Origin: Margaritifera margaritifera
Taxonomy: Eukaryota; Mollusca; Bivalvia; Unionida; Margaritiferidae
Assembly: GCA_029931535.1 (NCBI GenBank)
Contig: JAQPZY010001473.1
Coordinates: forward strand, 153,501 to 217,500
DNA: 64,000 bases
Reading direction: 5' to 3'
Shown here: positions 12,361-25,400 of the stretch, one piece after another
How the letters are laid out: every line of letters begins with the position of its first letter
How positions within the stretch are numbered: the first letter of the stretch is position 1
Made by a program: the position numbers and the translations under genes
Notes under the pieces: generated by a model
Told to the model about the DNA's origin: nothing
Seen by the model: only the letters and a program-made list of their open reading frames with translations
The model's database searches: none

Positions 12361-12562
12361 AATCAACATAAAAATAAACAAAAAGAACATTTTATACATT
12401 TTTTAATTTACATTTTCAGACATTTATTTGTTGTAAATTTTTCATTGTTTTGTAAGTTATTGATGAAAAATAAACGAAAGAGTACAATTCATTTATATAA
12501 CGAAGAAAGAGGATACAGCCATCATTCAGATTAAAAGATTAAGAGGTATAAGCAGCATACCA

Positions 12563-12565
<3 letters not shown>

Positions 12566-12620
<55 letters not shown>
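12566..12620. repeat. (CT)n microsatellite
   Basis: About 27 CT units. Confidence 0.97.
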
Positions 12621-12627
<7 letters not shown>

Positions 12628-12798
12628 TGAATTTTCAGACTGATTGCCAAATTTAAAACGGGGGACATATATTACGTTAATTCCACAGATCAGTTTTCCA
12701 ACTCAAGCAATTGTGTCCCAGATTTGCGAAAATAATATCGATTTTGTTCCCTGATATAATCAAATAGGATTACCCGTATATAATTGGTCAAAATGGTT

Positions 12799-12835
<37 letters not shown>

Positions 12836-13955
12836 AGTTTTATTTTTAAATACAGCCACGAGCGAAGACAGATTAGCGCTGTTGGGGAGGGAGGGAATTC
12901 AAACATATATTTGTAACTGAAAAGAAAACACAGGAAATATATCTATGATTATTGTTTCCGAGAGAATAATTTGATACCTCCTCCACCAAATGAGGAGGAA
13001 TCACAAAAGGTGTTAAATGTCTTTGTTTTTGGCCAACCATTTTTTTTTAAAAAACAATATTTTTATATATTTTTTATTTCGAAAACTTTTAGTGCGTTAA
13101 AAAGCTGAAACAAAATAAAAAATTTGTTTCATATTTATCATGTATATTTAAAAACAAAACTTCTGAAGGTCTATCTGATTTCCGTGTTACAGCAATCGAA
13201 ATAGTATATAAATAAATATTACCTCAGGTTAAATATTTAAATTTGCAATTTTTTAAAAGGGTATCCTTGAAATAAATTCTGAATCTAAATATTTCTTGCT
13301 TTGCTGGATCTATATATTTCTTGTTTTTTTTTTTGTTTTTTTGTTTTTTTTTTTGTTTTTTTTTGCTGTTTGTAAATCTTGTTCTTGGATCTTTCAGATG
13401 TCGATATCCGGACCATTGATAAAGTTGACTATTTCTGTGCTCTTTTCCGGTGGTCCAACAGATTGTGCGTTGAATAATGCTATGCGCAAATGTTGGTCAG
13501 ACTTAAAGGTTGATGATTGAAAGGTTTCATCGTAAGTTGACTGGCTCGTTTTTGTGTATGACTAATGTAAACACCGACGCAGAGGAAGTAACCAAAAAGC
13601 ATCTACATGAACCCAACAAACATGGGACATTTTACATCCTACTGTTTTCATTAAACAACACGGAAATGTGACTTTCAATACAATTTCATAAAGTTCAAGG
13701 TCTACCTTTTCATATTTATTATAATAAGTAACTTTAACAAATAAGTAAGTGGCAAACAGACCATGCAAACAATGCACTATTTTTCGGAATATCTTTCCTG
13801 ATTTTGGTCAACCTCAAGGGGGGTGGGGGTAATTGTGGTCTGAGTCCCATATACTTCCATGTGGTTCCTGATATAATTTATCATCTATTTGTATGTTTAA
13901 TACTTTTTTTTTAAAAGTTGGATTATTTATTTGTTTATTAGATTATTCTAGAGCG
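12621..13955. other. AT-rich spacer with poly-T tracts
   Basis: Includes a 34 bp T-run ending in GCAG (12800-12836) and interrupted T-runs at 13324-13365. No coding family is seen; frames at 13296-13520 and 13562-13777 are unrecognised. Confidence 0.5.
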
Positions 13956-14010
13956 GTATAATCGCTATAAGATTTATCTAGCTCTTTCAAATGAGTCCTT
14001 AAAGCCAGAA

Positions 14011-14149
14011 CTTCACAAACTACCGTATCTCTTATGCTTTCACAATCTACCGTATCTCTTATGCCTTCACAATCTACCGTATCTCTTATGCTTTCACAAT
14101 CTACCGTATCTCTTATGCCTTCACAATCTACCGTATCTCATATGCCTTC
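14011..14149. repeat. 27 bp tandem repeat, 5 copies
   Basis: Unit contains TACCGTATCTCTTATGC and TTCACAATC; copies alternate GCTTTC and GCCTTC. In one minus frame every unit ends in TGA, while another minus frame stays open through four units, which suggests the repeat grew inside coding sequence. Confidence 0.95.
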
Positions 14150-14311
14150 TGTTTGTTATGGTAACTGATAAGCATCTAATAGAGATATTATTGTTTTTTA
14201 GTAATTTCATCTTGAACATCTGAAGGTCACCAATTTCGGTTATACTTTTATTGGTTTGTTTTCTCAATGTGTTAATATCTTCTAGATTATTATCCTCCAA
14301 AGTCTTTCGTA

Positions 14312-14558
14312 TTTGACCGTCAATACGCCTTTGTACAAATTGACAGTCAATACGCCTTTGTACAAATTGATAGTCAATACGCCTTTGTGCAAATTGACCG
14401 TCAATACGCCTTTGTGCAAATTGACCGTCAATACGCCTTTGTGCAAATTGACCGTCAATACGCCTTTGTACAAACTGACCGTCAATAAGCCTTTGTGCAA
14501 ACTGACCGTCAATACGCCTTTGTACAAACTGACCGTCAATACGCATTTGTGCAAATTG
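14312..14558. repeat. 27 bp tandem repeat, 9 copies, coding in frame on minus strand
   Basis: Unit is close to GACCGTCAATACGCCTTTGT plus seven bases. It encodes nine residues per copy on the minus strand. All nine copies stay in frame and substitutions are mostly conservative (Val/Ala, Gly/Tyr/Cys, Arg/Leu). Confidence 0.97.
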
Positions 14559-15065
14559 CTTGGCAGATGCATCAGTTAATTTCACTGGCTCACCTAAATT
14601 TGTGCTACGATTTTTTATTCATGTTTAGATGAATAGTTATTGAAGTATCTAGTTCCTTTGCCTCATCATATTTCTTGAGTATTTAAAAGTCAAGTCACTA
14701 GGATCTCTTACGAATAATAGCTGGTTGGTTAGTGATATTTATGTCTTTATTTTTTAAAACAAATAAATGATGAAATGGGCAAATTAATGTGCCTGATGTA
14801 TGTAATTGGCTTACCTTTCCATCCCTATTTTTATTAATAGTAATTTTTTGTATTGTTTCCAACACGAAAACTGAGTTTGATATAATAAGAAATATTTTCT
14901 GCAACTGTTCTAACTGAAATTTTTTTTATAAGACTGTTTTATTCTAAATAATGCACTTTTGAATCTTGTAGTGTAAATATCTTTCTATTTTTTATATCTG
15001 CTTGATATGTAAGAATTTTATTATTTATCACTAAAAGAGTATTTAAAAAATTGTATAAATAAAAA

Positions 15066-18000
15066 TCTCAATGTCTAACTTTATTTTAATAGTTTATCAA
15101 TCTCATGTGTTTATATTACTCAATGTCTAACTTTATTTTAAGAGTTTATCAATCTCATGTGTTTATATTACTCAATGTCTAACTTTATTTTAATAGTTTT
15201 TCAATCTCAAGTGTTTATATTACTCAATGTCTAAATTTATTTAATAGTTTTTCAATCTCATGTGTTTATATTACTCAATGTCTAAATTTATTTAATAGTT
15301 TATCAATCTCAAGTGTTTATATTACTCAATGTCTAACTTTATTTTAATAGTTTATCAATCTCATGTGTTTATATTACTCAATGTCTAACTTTATTTTAAT
15401 AGTTTATCAATCTCAAGTGTTTATATTACTCAATGTCTAACTTTATTTAAATAGTTTATCAATCTCAAGTGTTTATATTACTCAATGTCTAACTTATTTT
15501 AATAGTTTATCAATCTCAAGTGTTTATATTACTCAATGTCTAACTTTATTTAAATAGTTTATCAATCTCAAGTGTTTATATTACTCAATGTCTAACTTAT
15601 TTTAATAGTTTATCAATCTCATGTGTTTATATTACTCAATGTCTAACTTTATTTAAATAGTTTATCAATCTCACGTGTTTATATTACTCAATGTCTAACT
15701 TTATTTAAATAGTTTATCAATCTCACGTGTTTATATTACTCAATGTCTAACTTTATTTTAATAGTTTATCAATCTCATGTATTTATATTACTCAATGTCT
15801 AGCTTTATTTTAATAGTTTATCAATCTCAAGTGTTTATATTACTCAATGTCTAACTTTATTTAAATAGTTTATCAATCTCAAGTGTTTATATTACTCAAT
15901 GTCTAGCTTATTTTAATAGTTTATCAATCTCAAGTGTTTATATTACTCAATGTCTAAATTTATTTAATAGTTTATCAATCTCAAGTGTTTATATTACTCA
16001 ATGTCTAACTTTATTTAAATAGTTTATCAATCTCAAGTGTTTATATTACTCAATGTCTAGCTTATTTTAATAGTTTATCAATCTCAAGTGTTTATATTAC
16101 TCAATGTCTAAATTTATTTAATAGTTTATCAATCTCAAGTGTTTATATTACTCAATGTCTAACTTTATTTAAATAGTTTATCAATCTCAAGTGTTTATAT
16201 TACTCAATGTCTAACTTTGTTTAATAGTTTATCAATCTCAAGTGTTTATATTACTCAATGTCTAACTTATTTTAATAGTTTATCAATCTCAAGTGTTTAT
16301 ATTACTCAATGTCTAAATTTATTTAATAGTTTATCAATCTCAAGTGTTTATATTACTCAATGTCTAACTTTATTTAAATAGTTTATCAATCTCATGTATT
16401 TATATTACTCAATGTCTAGCTTTATTTAAATAGTTTATCAATCTCAAGTGTTTATATTACTCAATGTCTAACTTATTTTAATAGTTTATCAATCTCAAGT
16501 GTTTATATTACTCAATGTCTAACTTTATTTAAATAGTTTATCAATCTCAAGTGTTTATATTACTCAATGTCTAACTTATTTTAATAGTTTATCAATCTCA
16601 AGTGTTTATATTACTCAATGTCTAAATTTATTTAATAGTTTATCAATCTCATGTGTTTATATTACTCAATGTCTAACTTTATTTAAATAGTTTATCAATC
16701 TCATGTATTTATATTACTCAATGTCTAACTTTATTTAAATAGTTTATCAATCTCACGTGTTTATATTACTCAATGTCTAACTTTATTTAAATAGTTTATC
16801 AATCTCACGTGTTTATATTACTCAATGTCTAACTTTATTTAATAGTTTATCAATCTCACGTGTTTATATTACTCAATGTCTAACTTTATTTAAATAGTTT
16901 ATCAATCTCACGTGTTTATATTACTCAATGTCTAACTTTATTTAAATAGTTTATCAATCTCACGTGTTTATATTACTCAATGTCTAACTTTATTTTAATA
17001 GTTTATCAATCTCATGTATTTATATTACTCAATGTCTAAATTTATTTAATAGTTTATCAATCTCAAGTGTTTATATTACTCAATGTCTAACTTTATTTAA
17101 ATAGTTTATCAATCTCAAGTGTTTATATTACTCAATGTCTAACTTATTTTAATAGTTTATCAATCTCAAGTGTTTATATTACTCAATGTCTAACTTTATT
17201 TTAATAGTTTATCAATCTCATGTGTTTATATTACTCAATGTCTAACTTTATTTAAATAGTTTATCAATCTCAAGTGTTTATATTACTCAATGTCTAACTT
17301 ATTTTAATAGTTTATCAATCTCAAGTGTTTATATTACTCAATGTCTAAATTTATTTAATAGTTTATCAATCTCATGTGTTTATATTACTCAATGTCTAAC
17401 TTTATTTAAATAGTTTATCAATCTCATGTATTTATATTACTCAATGTCTAACTTTATTTAAATAGTTTATCAATCTCACGTGTTTATATTACTCAATGTC
17501 TAACTTTATTTAAATAGTTTATCAATCTCACGTGTTTATATTACTCAATGTCTAACTTTATTTAATAGTTTATCAATCTCACGTGTTTATATTACTCAAT
17601 GTCTAACTTTATTTAAATAGTTTATCAATCTCACGTGTTTATATTACTCAATGTCTAAATTTATTTAATAGTTTATCAATCTCAAGTGTTTATATTACTC
17701 AATGTCTAACTTTATTTTAATAGTTTATCAATCTCATGTATTTATATTACTCAATGTCTAGCTTTATTTTAATAGTTTATCAATCTCAAGTGTTTATATT
17801 ACTCAATGTCTAACCTTATTTTGATAGTTTATCAATCTCACGTGTTTATATTACTCAATGTCTAAATTTATTTAATAGTTTATCAATCTCAAGTGTTTAT
17901 ATTACTCAATGTCTAACTTTATTTAATAGTTTATCAATCTCAAGTGTTTATATTACTCAATGTCTAACTTTATTTAAATAGTTTATCAATCTCAAGTGTT

Positions 18001-18317
18001 TATATTACTCAATGTCTAACTTATTTTAATAGTTTATCAATCTCATGTGTTTATATTACTCAATGTCTAACTTTATTTAAATAGTTTATCAATCTCACGT
18101 GTTTATATTACTCAATGTCTAACTTTATTTTAATAGTTTATCAATCTCAAGTGTTTATATTACTCAATGTCTAACTTTATTTAATAGTTTATCAATCTAC
18201 CGTGTTTATATTACTCAATGTCTAAATTTATTTTAATAGTTTATCAATCTACCGTGTTTATATTACTCAATGTCTAAATTTATTTTAATAGTTTATCAAT
18301 CTCATGTATTTATATTA
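15066..18317. repeat. Satellite of about 52 bp units, roughly 63 copies
   Basis: The unit contains ACTCAATGTCTAAC, TTTATTTAAATAG, TTTATCAATCTCA and GTGTTTATATT. Lengths of 50, 51 and 52 bp arise from changes in the TTTATTTAAATAG part. The variable base before GTG gives AAGTG, ATGTG or ACGTG types; the last makes CACGTG. Variant order is duplicated with an offset of 723 bp (blocks near 16621-16930 and 17344-17650), showing segmental amplification. No coding potential. Confidence 0.98.
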
Positions 18318-18319
18318 AT

Positions 18320-18640
18320 AATATTGAAACCTATAATGTAATCAGAAAACGCGCTAGTGTATAGTTAAATCCAAGAAAAGTAGGTACTGTTTCTGGTATA
18401 TCTGAGGATAAAATATGTTCAAAAACCCGTTTAATTTAGATTATATAGCCTCCTTATCTTTATAATAATCACATGGATCGACATTGCTTTAAGTATACAA
18501 CAGTTTCTAGTTTATTAATATAATAATCAAAGAGTAATATTATTTCAGGTAGAATCTATTTAATTTATTTATCCTTTAAATATAATGATTCAACGTTTTA
18601 TTGACGTCCTTAATTGAAACAATATTTCGTCTTTTTGTTG
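18320..18640. other. AT-rich spacer after the 52 bp satellite
   Basis: No repeat, gene or element ends seen; it may include the decayed end of the copy B remnant. Confidence 0.4.
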
Positions 18641-18649
18641 TTTTTGTTT

Positions 18650-19640
18650 TGTAACTACTTCGTTATAAATTTCTTTTTTAATTTCATATATTTCTTTTTT
18701 ACTTCCGTCTGTTTATGTTATCTTTTGTTCAATGTCATTAGAATCTCTTCTTAATCGTCTTACTGTGTCATTTAATCTGTCATTGTTTCCTTGTACCACA
18801 TCAATATTATAAAGAGGTTCTTTATTTGTATATACTTTACTGTCTGTTAGAACATTTTCTATCCCAGCTAGTTAATATTTGAGAGTCACTACGTCATGTT
18901 CTTCTAAAAGTTTTATTTTATCGATTAATTGATTAAATCGTAGGTAGCTTGATAGATCTAATCGTACTGTCACTCACGTTAACCTTATTCTTTAAGCCCT
19001 CTCTCGTTGTATTGTAATTGTGAAAGACAATTATTGACAGCCGTCAGCCTATCTTTCAACTTTATCAGGCCAACTGTTAACTCCTCAACTAACCTTCTAA
19101 TATATTTCATCATTATCTTTCTTATCATCGTTAAATTCTTTCTGCAACAGTTGAAGTTGTGATTCTAATTTATTATAATTTTCAAGAGGTTTCCTTAGTT
19201 CCTCCACGTCACTCTCTGAGACTCAGTTTTCAGCATTTATCCTTTGTTCAATTGGTTGCAAGTATTGCATATTTTCTACTGGTCTTTTGTTTCATTCAGC
19301 TCTAACAGTTTGTAAAGCAGTTGACAGAGTAATAAATGTCTCGATAAATAAAAAGTTGAGCATCTGAAATATTTATCCTGTTTTTTTTGGTTTTTTTTAT
19401 AATTTATGGGCTTTTGCAGTTCTTAGAGTTTTGTAGATTTTTCTATGATACTCACATCTACAGCTGTTGTGAATTTATTATTCCCTTCTTCTTTCCATAT
19501 TTTGATATCTTTCAAATTAATATCCTCCAACGTCTTACGTATTTAAGCATCAAAACGTTTTAGTACAGTAGCTGCATCAGATATTTCTTTCGGATCTTCT
19601 AAATTTGCAACACAATTATTGTTCAATTTATAGTCATTGT
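18650..19640 (-). pseudogene. Virus fibre-like coiled-coil protein remnant, copy B
   Basis: On the minus strand from about 19640 downwards the translation gives NLEDPKEISDAATVLKRFD, matching the fibre-type NLGxPxxxxDAATK motif and aligned with copy A. The next segment, IRKTLEDINLKDI, is nearly identical to copy A's IRKTLEDNNLEDI. From about 19280 to 18710 come long heptad-like stretches rich in Leu, Glu, Lys and Asp in shifting frames (for example VEELRKPLENYNKLESQLQ and LIDKIKLLEEHDVV). Multiple stops and frameshifts break it. Unlike copy A it lacks the nine-residue repeats. Coiled-coil character is seen directly; a viral structural role is inferred. Confidence 0.45.
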
Positions 19641-19644
19641 TAAT

Positions 19645-19720
19645 TGTTTGACTTAGTGACCGAGTGGCCTAAGGCGCTTGCCTTTACAGATCACTCACAT
19701 CTCACCTCTGTCCTCTCTTT
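19645..19720 (+). repeat. tRNA-derived SINE head fragment
   Basis: GTGACCGAGTGGCCTAAGGC resembles the 5' half of a Ser/Leu-type tRNA with box A, and shares GGCCTAAGGCGCTTGCCT-like sequence with the SINE split at 39.1/41.5 kb. The 3' half and box B are missing or decayed, so it is not a functional tRNA gene. Confidence 0.6.
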
Positions 19721-19869
19721 CTATAATTCATTTGTTATCGTCTGGAGCCTTGATTTGCAGTATATATGTAAATATTTTAATCCTTTTCGAACTGTGCAGT
19801 GCTTGATTCAATCAATGAGGGACTCTAGAATACCGAGCATCAAATGTCTTGTGAAATTCAACATATTAT

Positions 19870-20185
19870 AAATGATGATGATTTAAAATTACACGTGACG
19901 TTAAACCAAGAGTTTTTAAAAAAAAGTATGGAACCACATTTCTCGAAAGATAAATCATCTCTTTGAGGCGATAACCATGTACTACCAATTAGTGGAAATT
20001 GAGCAGAATTTGCTTACTTCTTAAGTATAAAAAATAACTAAAACAAATTTAATTTCCTTATGTGGACTATAAGATAGCATCAGCTTCGATAGCAAATATG
20101 CTTAAGAAGGTACATCCTTCTATTATAAGTGATAGTTAGAAAAGTTGTATCAAAGGGAGATTTATTGTTGAAAACACTAGAATTT
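19870..20185. other. AT-rich spacer
   Basis: Nothing recognised between the SINE fragment and the LINE fragment. Confidence 0.4.
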
Positions 20186-20189
20186 TATA

Positions 20190-20770
20190 TGATTTTATGA
20201 ACTACCTCAATGAAACAGTTCAGACTGGCATTCTATATTAACTGATTTTGAAAAGGTGTGTGACTTTGCCGAATAGGACTTTTGGAAAATGCTTTGAAAT
20301 CTTTTAATTTTGATGATTCTGTTTTTCAGTGGTTCAGAGTATTTTGGAACAAGTTACAAAACTGTGTCATCAACTATGGTTACATGTCTCAGTTCTTTCA
20401 TTTAGACCCATTAGTACCATACTTACTTATTACAGGAAAAGACCTTCTCTCCATTGATCTCAAAAAGAAAACAAACATTACATGTATTTTTTTCTTTCTT
20501 GTAATGACAGAGAAATTAAAAAGGGTCTTGATGATGCCTCTTTACTACTGGATGGCTCTAAACAGTCTTTTAGGTGTACCATCTAAAATATTAAGGATTT
20601 TACATCAGACTCTGGTTTATATTGGAATGTATTACAATCAAAAGCCGTTTGGATAGGAAAGAACAAATTCAGATGAAAAACTATGCCCCAAGATGGAAAT
20701 CATTTGGTCTACTTCTACTTCTTCCTTTCGGCTATTAGAAATAGTTTTCTCTGAACTTAGATGATATGCT
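20190..20770 (+). pseudogene. LINE (non-LTR) reverse transcriptase fragment
   Basis: Plus-strand translation shows the palm of a LINE reverse transcriptase in order: TDFEK with the following conserved Asp region (about 20240-20275), ALKSFNFDDSVFQWFRVFW (20291-20347), CVINYGYMSQFF (20362-20398), then the catalytic YADD region reduced to LDDASLLLDGSKQSF (about 20530-20572) and SKAVWIGKNKFR (about 20640-20675). A short deletion has removed the Tyr-Ala of YADD, and frameshifts and stops interrupt the frame. It resembles Tx1/L1-type elements, but the clade is uncertain. No endonuclease domain or 3' tail is visible, so this is an internal fragment. Confidence 0.8.
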
Positions 20771-20779
20771 AGAGTTAAA

Positions 20780-21470
20780 TTTTGCAATGAAGTAAAAAGG
20801 GAAACATTCTTTACTCTTAACAGATGATGATTTAAAATCTGTATATAACAATCTGGTAAAGAATAAAACAAATCACCTTATGGAAAACATGAGGCAAAAA
20901 ATTGTCTTGACAATTAAGGTGCCATATAAGTGATCAAAAATGGAAAAATAATCTCTAATTTTAGCAAAATGCACCATAATTATTGTAAAAAATCAATTTT
21001 AGATAAATTTCATTCATGATCATAAATGTATTTTTTTTTTTAAACAGGAAGTTGACAACATTTGACACTTATTTTATGATTTTCCAGTTTTTTGAAGATT
21101 TTTGGAAATCCTTTACTGTATGGATTTGGAATTATATACCAAATATTGTGATTTCAAAAAGAGGTGGAGTTGGGGGGGGGGGGGAATGACCAGATTGTTG
21201 ACCTAAATTTATTTCTTTCTTTCATCTTGTCCACAAATATCTAATTGATATGTCTCACTGCGCTTAAAAAAAGCAAATTTAAAAAAATTTACAAGTTTCA
21301 AAAATAATGTTTTATTCTACAAAAAAAAAAAAAATGGAAAAATATTTGGCAACGCTTTATGATGATATGCATATGTTTGAGAACAAGTGGACCCTTGTTC
21401 AAAACATTAACAGCTTGTAGAATACTACAGCTAAACACTGTATCTACTACCGAATTCTGTATATTAATGT
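20780..21470. other. Spacer with homopolymer runs
   Basis: Contains a G-run at about 21172-21184 and an A-run at about 21321-21334. No gene seen. Confidence 0.4.
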
Positions 21471-21473
21471 AAC

Positions 21474-21638
21474 ATTTTCCAATCTGAATAACAACCTATT
21501 TTTATTGACGCGTTAGCACACATATATATTCTCTGTGTGTGTGTGATATTACCCCATGTGATTGCTGAATTGAATAAACGGGAGGACAGAGATGTTCTAT
21601 CACATAAGGTCTTCCTCGACCTGAAACGATACACCCTT

Positions 21639-21711
<73 letters not shown>

Positions 21712-21800
21712 CTGTGTGAACTAGGAGTCATTTTCCAATCTGAGTAACAACCTATTTTGTTGACGCGTTAGCACACATGTATATTCTTTGTGTCTGACAG

Positions 21801-21860
<60 letters not shown>

Positions 21861-22150
21861 ACTGTGTAAACTAAGAGTCAGTACTTCTCAACAAGTACGT
21901 TTGACTCACGAAACACTGGTCATGATTTGCAGTAAATTAGTCAGTGTGAACATAATGTGGTAACACACTTTTGTGTTTTCAAAGCACATCACAAGGAAAG
22001 GCTGCTGTCTATGAACAATTATCCAAAGAGTAACTCATACTATGCTTTCATAAGTGATATTAGACCCATGTGATTGCTGAATTGAATAAACGGGAGGACA
22101 GATATGTTCTATCCGATAAGGTCTTCATCGACCTGAAAAGACATACCCTT
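21474..22150. repeat. Patchwork of duplicated blocks with GT/GA microsatellites
   Basis: Block A (TTTTCCAATCTGA...TTGACGCGTTAGCACACAT) occurs near 21475-21530 and 21731-21785. Block B (CATGTGATTGCTGAATTGAA...CGACCTGAAA) occurs near 21556-21627 and 22068-22138. Block C, a GT/GA microsatellite followed by a GACTGTGTGAACTAGGAGTCA-like tail, occurs near 21641-21732 and 21801-21882. The order A-B-C-A-C-B implies nested duplication and partial loss. Confidence 0.85.
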
Positions 22151-22450
22151 TTGCCAATTAACACAAAGTGGATTATCTCCACACAAAACAAATTAACACT
22201 TCAGACATATGCAATTAAAATGGACTTATAGGAAAGCGAGAGTGTTCTACTGATTTGTTTATTCAGCAGTTAGTTATATATATGAAACATAATTCTGAAT
22301 AACAATGTGCTCTTGTGTCCCATTTGATCAATTGAATAAATAGTACTTGTGAAAAATAGAATAAATAAATGTAAGGACAACCTTTCCATGAAAATGACCA
22401 ATATTTTAATCATACACAGTAATTTCTTTTCACATTCATCTAGATTTAAC

Positions 22451-25400
22451 TATTCATATGGAACAGTGTCTTGTAGTAGATAATACAGTGGCTTTGTGAT
22501 CCATACATTATCTATTCATATGGAACATTGTCTTGTAGTAGTAGATAATGCAGTGACTTTATGATCCATACATTATCTATTCATATGGAACAGTGTCTTG
22601 TAGTAGATAATACAGTGACTTTATGACCCATACATTATCTATTCATATGGAACATTGTCTTGTAGTAGATAATACAGTGACTTTATGATCCATACATGTA
22701 TATATTCATATCGAACAGTGTCTTGTAGTAGATAATACAGTGACTTTATGATCCATACATTATCTATTCATATGGAACATTGTCTTGTAGTAGATAATAC
22801 AGTGACTTTATGATCCATACATGCATATATTCATATTGAACAGTGTCTTGTAGTAGATAATACAGTGGCTTTGTGATCCATACATTATCTATTCATATGG
22901 AACATTGTCTTGTAGTAGATAATACAGTGACTTTATGATCCATACATTATCTATTCATATGGAACAGTGTCTTGTAGAAGATAATATAGTGACTTTATTA
23001 TCCATACATGTATATATTCATATGGAACAGTGTCTTGTAGTATATAATACAGTGACTTTATGATCCATACATTATATATTCATATGGAACAGTGTCTTGT
23101 AGTAGATAATACAGTGGCTTTGTGATCCATATATTATCTATTCATATGGAACATTGTCTTGTAGTAGATAATACAGTGACTTTATGATCCATACATTATC
23201 TATTCATATGGAACATTGTCTTGTAGTAGATAATACAGTGACTTTATGATCCATACATGTATATATTCATATGAAACAGTGTCTTGTAGTAGATAATACA
23301 GTGACTATATGATCCATAAATGTATATATTCATATTGAACAGTGTCTTGTAGTAGATAATACAGTGACTTTATGATCCATACATTATCTATTCATATGGA
23401 ACAGTGTCTTGTAGTAGATAATGCAGTGACTTTATGATTCATACATTATCTATTCATATGTAACATTGTCTTTTAGTAGATAATACAGTGACTTTGTGAT
23501 CCATACATTATCTATTCATATGGAACATTGTCTCGTAGTAGATAATACAGTGACTTTATGATCCATACATGTATATATTCATATGGAACAGTGTCTTGTA
23601 GTAGATAATACAGTGACTTTATGATCCATACATTATCTATTCATATGGAACAGTGTCTTGTAGTAGATAATACAGTGACTTTATGATCCATACATTATAT
23701 ATACATATGGAACAGTGTCTTGTAGTAGATAATACAGTGACTTTATGATCCATACATTATCTATTCATATGGAACATTGTCTTGTAGTAGATAATACAGT
23801 GACTTTATGATCCATACATTATCTATTCATATGGAACAGTGTCTTGTAGTAGATAATGCAGTGACTTTATGATTCATACATTATCTATTCATATGGAACA
23901 TTGTCTTGTAGTAGATAATACAGTGACTTTATGATCCATACATGTATATATTCATATCGAACAGTGTCTTGTAGTAGATAATACAGTGACTTTATGATCC
24001 ATACATTATCTATTCATATGGAACAGTGTCTTGTAGTAGATAATACAGTGCCTTTACGATCCATACATTATATATTCATATGGAACAGTGTCTTGTAGTA
24101 GATAATACAGTGACTTTATGATCCATACATTATCTATTCATATGGAATATTGTCTTGTAGTAGATAATACAGTGACTTTATGATCCATACATTATCTGTT
24201 CATATGGAACAGTGTCTTGTAGTAGATAATACAGTGACTTTATGATCCATACATTATCTATTCATATGGAACAGTGTCTTGTAGTAGATAACACAGTGAC
24301 TTTATGATCCATACATGTATATATTCATATGGAACAGTGTCTTGTAGTAGATAACACAGTGACTTTATGATACATGTATATATTCATATGGAACAGTGTC
24401 TTGTAGTAGATAATACGGTGACTTTATGATCCATACATGTATATATTCAAATGGAACAGTGTCTTGTAGTAAATAATACAGTGACTTTATGATCCATACA
24501 TGTATATATTCATATGGAACAGTGTCTTGTAGTAGATAATACAGTGACTTTATGATCCATACATGTATCTATTCATATGAAACAGTGTCTTGTAGTAGAT
24601 AATAGTGGCTTTATGATCCATACATGTATCTATTCATATGGAACAGTGTCTTGTAGTAGATAATACAGTGACTTTATGATCCATACATGTATATATTCAT
24701 ATGGAACAGTGTCTTGTAGTAGATAATACAGTGACTTTATGATCCATACATGTATATATTCATATGGAACAGTGTCTTGTAGTAGATAATACATGATCCA
24801 TACATGTATATATTCATATGGAACAGTGTCTAGTAGTAGATAATACAGTGACTTTATGATACATACATTATCTATTCCTATGGAACATTGTCTTGTAGTA
24901 GATAATACAGTGACTTTATGATCCATACATGTATATATTCATATGGAACAGTGTCTTGAAGTAGATAATACAGTGACTTTATGATCCATACATTATCTAT
25001 TCATATGGAACAGTGTCTTGTAGTAGATAATACAGTGACTTTATGATCCATACATGTATATATTCATATGGAACAGTGTCCTGTAGTAGATAATACAGTG
25101 ACTTTACGATCCATACATTATATATTCATATGGAACAGTGTCTTGTAGTAGATAATACAGTGACTTTATGATCCATACATTATCTATTCATATGGAATAT
25201 TGTCTTGTAGTAGATAATACAGTGACTTTATGATCCATACATTATCTGTTCATATGGAACAGTGTCTTGTAGTAGATAATACAGTGACTTTATGATCCAT
25301 ACATTATCTATTCATATGGAACAGTGTCTTGTAGTAGATAACACAGTGACTTTATGATCCATACATGTATATATTCATATGGAACAGTGTCTTGTAGTAG

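Larger units (their letters stand above)
13956..14905 (-). pseudogene. Virus fibre-like coiled-coil protein remnant, copy A
   Basis: The minus strand reads, in order, an open segment from 14904 down to 14698 (containing DGKVSQLHTSGT and CPFHHLFVLKNKD), then a piece starting STNLGEPVKLTDASAKQF that resembles the NLGxPxxxxDAATKxYVD motif of phage and virus fibre proteins. A nine-residue repeat (RRIDGQFVQ type, nine copies) and a QIRKTLEDNNLEDI segment follow. After a frameshift a second nine-residue repeat (VDCEGIRDT type) appears, ending in a coiled tail LALRTHLKELDKSYSDY before a stop near 13955. The longest intact frame is 14121-14585. A paralogue lies at 18.65-19.64 kb. Fibre identity is inference from the motif and repeat design. 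Confidence 0.45.

Noticed and set aside
14313..14579. Plus-strand frame with repeated TVNTPLYKL
   Set aside because: Antisense shadow of the 27 bp repeat; the minus strand has non-repeat flanking coding sequence that matches the paralogue at 19.5 kb.
19645..19720. Possible functional tRNA-Ser/Leu gene
   Set aside because: Only the 5' half is tRNA-like; no anticodon loop, box B or acceptor stem closure. It matches the SINE at 39.1/41.5 kb.
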